From: Emcibacter sp048269205
GTDB taxonomy: Bacteria; Pseudomonadota; Alphaproteobacteria; Sphingomonadales; Emcibacteraceae
Assembly (NCBI RefSeq): GCF_048269205.1
Contig: NZ_JBLXJC010000002.1
Span: 682,001 to 746,000 of the forward strand
DNA: 64,000 nt
Direction: 5' to 3'
Positions 62,554 through 64,000 of the stretch are shown in pieces; position 1 is the first letter of the stretch; each line of letters starts with the position of its first letter. Under the pieces are notes generated by a model. It saw nothing but the letters and a program-made list of their open reading frames with translations. It was not told the origin of the DNA and searched no databases. The translations under genes were made by a program, and so were the position numbers.

Positions 62554-62910
62554 TTATTCACCTGGCTGACATTCCCCGTTTTCCTCAAAATACTGCACCA
62601 TCAACAGCATGGCATTACGGTTCTCATATCCTTCCCCATGGGTTTGGATGAAGCGGATAATCGCAGGCACATCGAATAATCGCTCCGGCGCCTTGCAAAA
62701 AAAAGCCTCAAGTTTGCCAGTCTCTTCAGTAAGTGTCGCCAGCAGGTCAAGAGCACCACCGACATAAGCTTGCAGAACCGGGTGGTCACTGCACTCACCA
62801 GGCACGGAATCACAGATCTCCGCGAACTGCTCTACAGTCAATGCAGATGCCCTGGTCGGGACTACAAAGAAAATTATCAGGAAAGTGATAATTGTTAAAC
62901 GGCCAGTCAT
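62554..62910 (-). CDS. secreted Rap1a/Tai-like immunity-family protein
   Basis: 118 residues from ATG 62910 (GGGAG 7 nt upstream); the open frame to 63033 was rejected. Signal peptide LTIITFLIIFFVVPTRASA. Mature part: LTVEQFAEICDSVPGECSDH, PVLQAYVGGALDLLATL, FFCKAPERLFDVPAIIRFI and a C-terminal ENGECQ. The pattern of Cys, YVGG..D and C-terminal helices resembles the Rap1a/Tai domain, which blocks peptidoglycan-amidase effectors of type VI secretion. No effector or T6SS gene is in the window. Remote match; confidence limited. Confidence 0.6.
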   Translation of the reverse strand: MTGRLTIITFLIIFFVVPTRASALTVEQFAEICDSVPGECSDHPVLQAYVGGALDLLATLTEETGKLEAFFCKAPERLFDVPAIIRFIQTHGEGYENRNAMLLMVQYFEENGECQPGE

Positions 62911-62987
62911 TGGAGGTCTCCCGCTTGACAAAATTAATATAAAACGATAATTTATCATCATAAAACGATAACACAAGAGAGGTTGAA

Positions 62988-63509
62988 ATGACCAGATATT
63001 TTTCTCAGTTGATCGCATGGGGCTGCCTCGCAATTCTTACACTTACACCTGTGGCCGCTCTTTTTTTTCTCATCAACATTGATAACTTCGCCAGCCTTGC
63101 CAGGCATAGTCTGGAATTGGGAATTCAATGGCAAACTGTCACTCAGTCTCAATGGTATGGATTATGGTTTCTCACCATGCTCTACCTGCTCACCGGATTG
63201 AGCGGCCTTTATTTCCTGCGCCGTGCATTCGCCAATTTCGCGCGGGGAGAGTTATTTAACCACAACAACAGCCGGGACCTGCGACTGTTCTCGATCTTCC
63301 TTTTTGTGCAAGGACTTGCCAAGCCTGTACATCTGGCATTATCAAGCCTACTGTTATCCCTGAACCATCCCGCCGGCCAGCAGCTCATTTCTATCTCGTT
63401 GGGCAGCAGTGAAATCAAAGTGATCTCGCTGGCCATGATTCTATGGGTAATGAGTGACCTTCTGGTCAGGGGAAGTAAACTGGAAAGCGAAAATAAACAA
63501 TTCATCTAG
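62988..63509 (+). CDS. DUF2975 membrane protein
   Basis: 173 residues with four membrane helices: about 5-25 (LIAWGCLAILTLTPVAALFF), 59-77, 101-125 and 140-155. FARGELFNHNNSRDLRLFSI between helices 2 and 3 is typical of DUF2975. Followed 10 bp later by a small XRE regulator; this pairing (like YoaS/YozG of Bacillus) is widespread. RBS GAGG 5 nt before ATG. Function unknown. Confidence 0.8.
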   Translation: MTRYFSQLIAWGCLAILTLTPVAALFFLINIDNFASLARHSLELGIQWQTVTQSQWYGLWFLTMLYLLTGLSGLYFLRRAFANFARGELFNHNNSRDLRLFSIFLFVQGLAKPVHLALSSLLLSLNHPAGQQLISISLGSSEIKVISLAMILWVMSDLLVRGSKLESENKQFI

Positions 63510-63519
63510 GGTACCTGCC

Positions 63520-63738
63520 ATGCCTATCGTCGTTAATCTGGATGTCATGCTGGCCAAACGAAAAATACGCGGAAAAGATTTGGCGAATGCCGTTGGCATC
63601 ACAGAACAAAACCTGTCCCTGTTACGCACCGGCAAGGTCAAGGGGGTGCGTTTCTCTACGCTTGAACAGATATGCCGGATACTGGAGTGCCAGCCGGGAG
63701 ATATCCTTGAATATATCCCGGAGGAGGTACAACCTTAA
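63520..63738 (+). CDS. YozG-type XRE (Cro/C1) regulator
   Basis: 72 residues from ATG 63520; upstream ATG 63454 lies inside the DUF2975 gene. HTH: MLAKRKIRGKDLANAVGIT, EQNLSLLRTGKVKGVRFSTL, and ICRILECQPGDILEYIPEE. The size and CQPGD end are those of the small XRE protein that partners DUF2975. Probable autoregulator of the pair. Confidence 0.85.
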   Translation: MPIVVNLDVMLAKRKIRGKDLANAVGITEQNLSLLRTGKVKGVRFSTLEQICRILECQPGDILEYIPEEVQP

Positions 63739-64000
63739 AAACTGGCCCCCAATATAACCCCGGCATTGCAAGTCCGACAGCGGAATTACTGCGGCTTGAA
63801 CACCCCAGACTTCACTATATCGCTTTTGCCAGTTAACCGTTCGTTTCAGGGCAAGCGCAGAGCCTTCGACAACATGGTTCCGTCCGAGAACCGGCAGGCT
63901 CATTCACCCACCCCACTTACCAGATAAAACAAAGGCAGGATTTAGACGGAAGTTGTCTTACCCTTCCTCTCCTCGAAAGAAAGAGAGGTCGCATAATCCT
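63739..64000. other. right edge, no gene supported
   Basis: 262 bp. A minus-strand frame (63903 down, ending inside the XRE gene) has no RBS or recognised domain. I see nothing else here; a gene could start just past the edge. Confidence 0.35.

Noticed and set aside
63622..63903. Minus-strand 93-codon open frame at the right edge
   Set aside because: Overlaps the XRE gene, no RBS, no recognised domain.

Overview
The window looks like an alphaproteobacterial chromosome segment with medium-high GC, dense short-gap operons and many ATGA overlaps. Gene content resembles lignin-aromatic degraders such as Sphingobium SYK-6 and Novosphingobium: LigD-type dehydrogenases, LigF-type glutathione transferases, a LigW-type decarboxylase, a lignostilbene-type dioxygenase and several TonB receptors. 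The species cannot be named from sequence alone; other marine alphaproteobacteria with similar gene sets are possible. All functions below are predictions from motifs and remembered family features.

Region 1 (1-9.9 kb) holds a 5'-cut LigD-type C-alpha dehydrogenase, three LigF-type GSTs, a nu-class (YfcG-like) GST, a second SDR, an aldehyde dehydrogenase, an amidohydrolase and a lipoprotein PQQ/cytochrome c alcohol dehydrogenase. This is the enzyme set expected for oxidation, glutathione-dependent cleavage and glutathione removal from beta-aryl ethers, followed by side-chain oxidation. Region 2 (9.9-19.4 kb) holds a CYP101-like P450, a LigW-like decarboxylase, two NTF2-fold proteins, a second LigD-type SDR, a lignostilbene-type dioxygenase, an NmrA-like reductase, a tandem pair of CmcJ/NvfI-type oxygenases and a MarR regulator. 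The larger NTF2-like protein next to the stilbene oxygenase recalls the LdpA/Lsd route for beta-1 (diarylpropane) dimers.

Region 3 (19.5-30.7 kb) has an AraC regulator, an acyl-CoA ligase, an MDR reductase, BluB, an ABC importer lacking a binding protein, and a siderophore receptor with a Fur-box-like site, a membrane protein and a PepSY reductase-like protein. A broken CheY-like fragment lies at 30.7-31.0 kb. Region 4 (31-34.6 kb) carries a mandelate-type pair (FMN 2-hydroxyacid dehydrogenase plus benzoylformate decarboxylase) and an FAH-family hydrolase.

Region 5 (34.7-57.3 kb) is a second catabolic block: two paralogous MFE2-type SDRs, MaoC hydratase, acyl-CoA ligase, two paralogous type-B carboxylesterases, a class-C beta-lactamase-type esterase, a cyclase-family hydrolase, an M28-like protein with a degenerate metal site, two MFS transporters, two TonB receptors, a TetR and a TetR-TetR fusion. 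Five intergenic sites share a 28-bp inverted repeat and probably define one regulon. The substrate is unknown; import of an ester, hydrolysis and CoA-dependent oxidation is the natural reading.

Region 6 (57.3-64 kb) has a DUF4347/autotransporter adhesin with near-identical 258-bp repeats, a small lipoprotein, a 25-bp tRNA-fMet 3'-end remnant, an orphan Rap1a/Tai-like secreted protein and a DUF2975/XRE pair.
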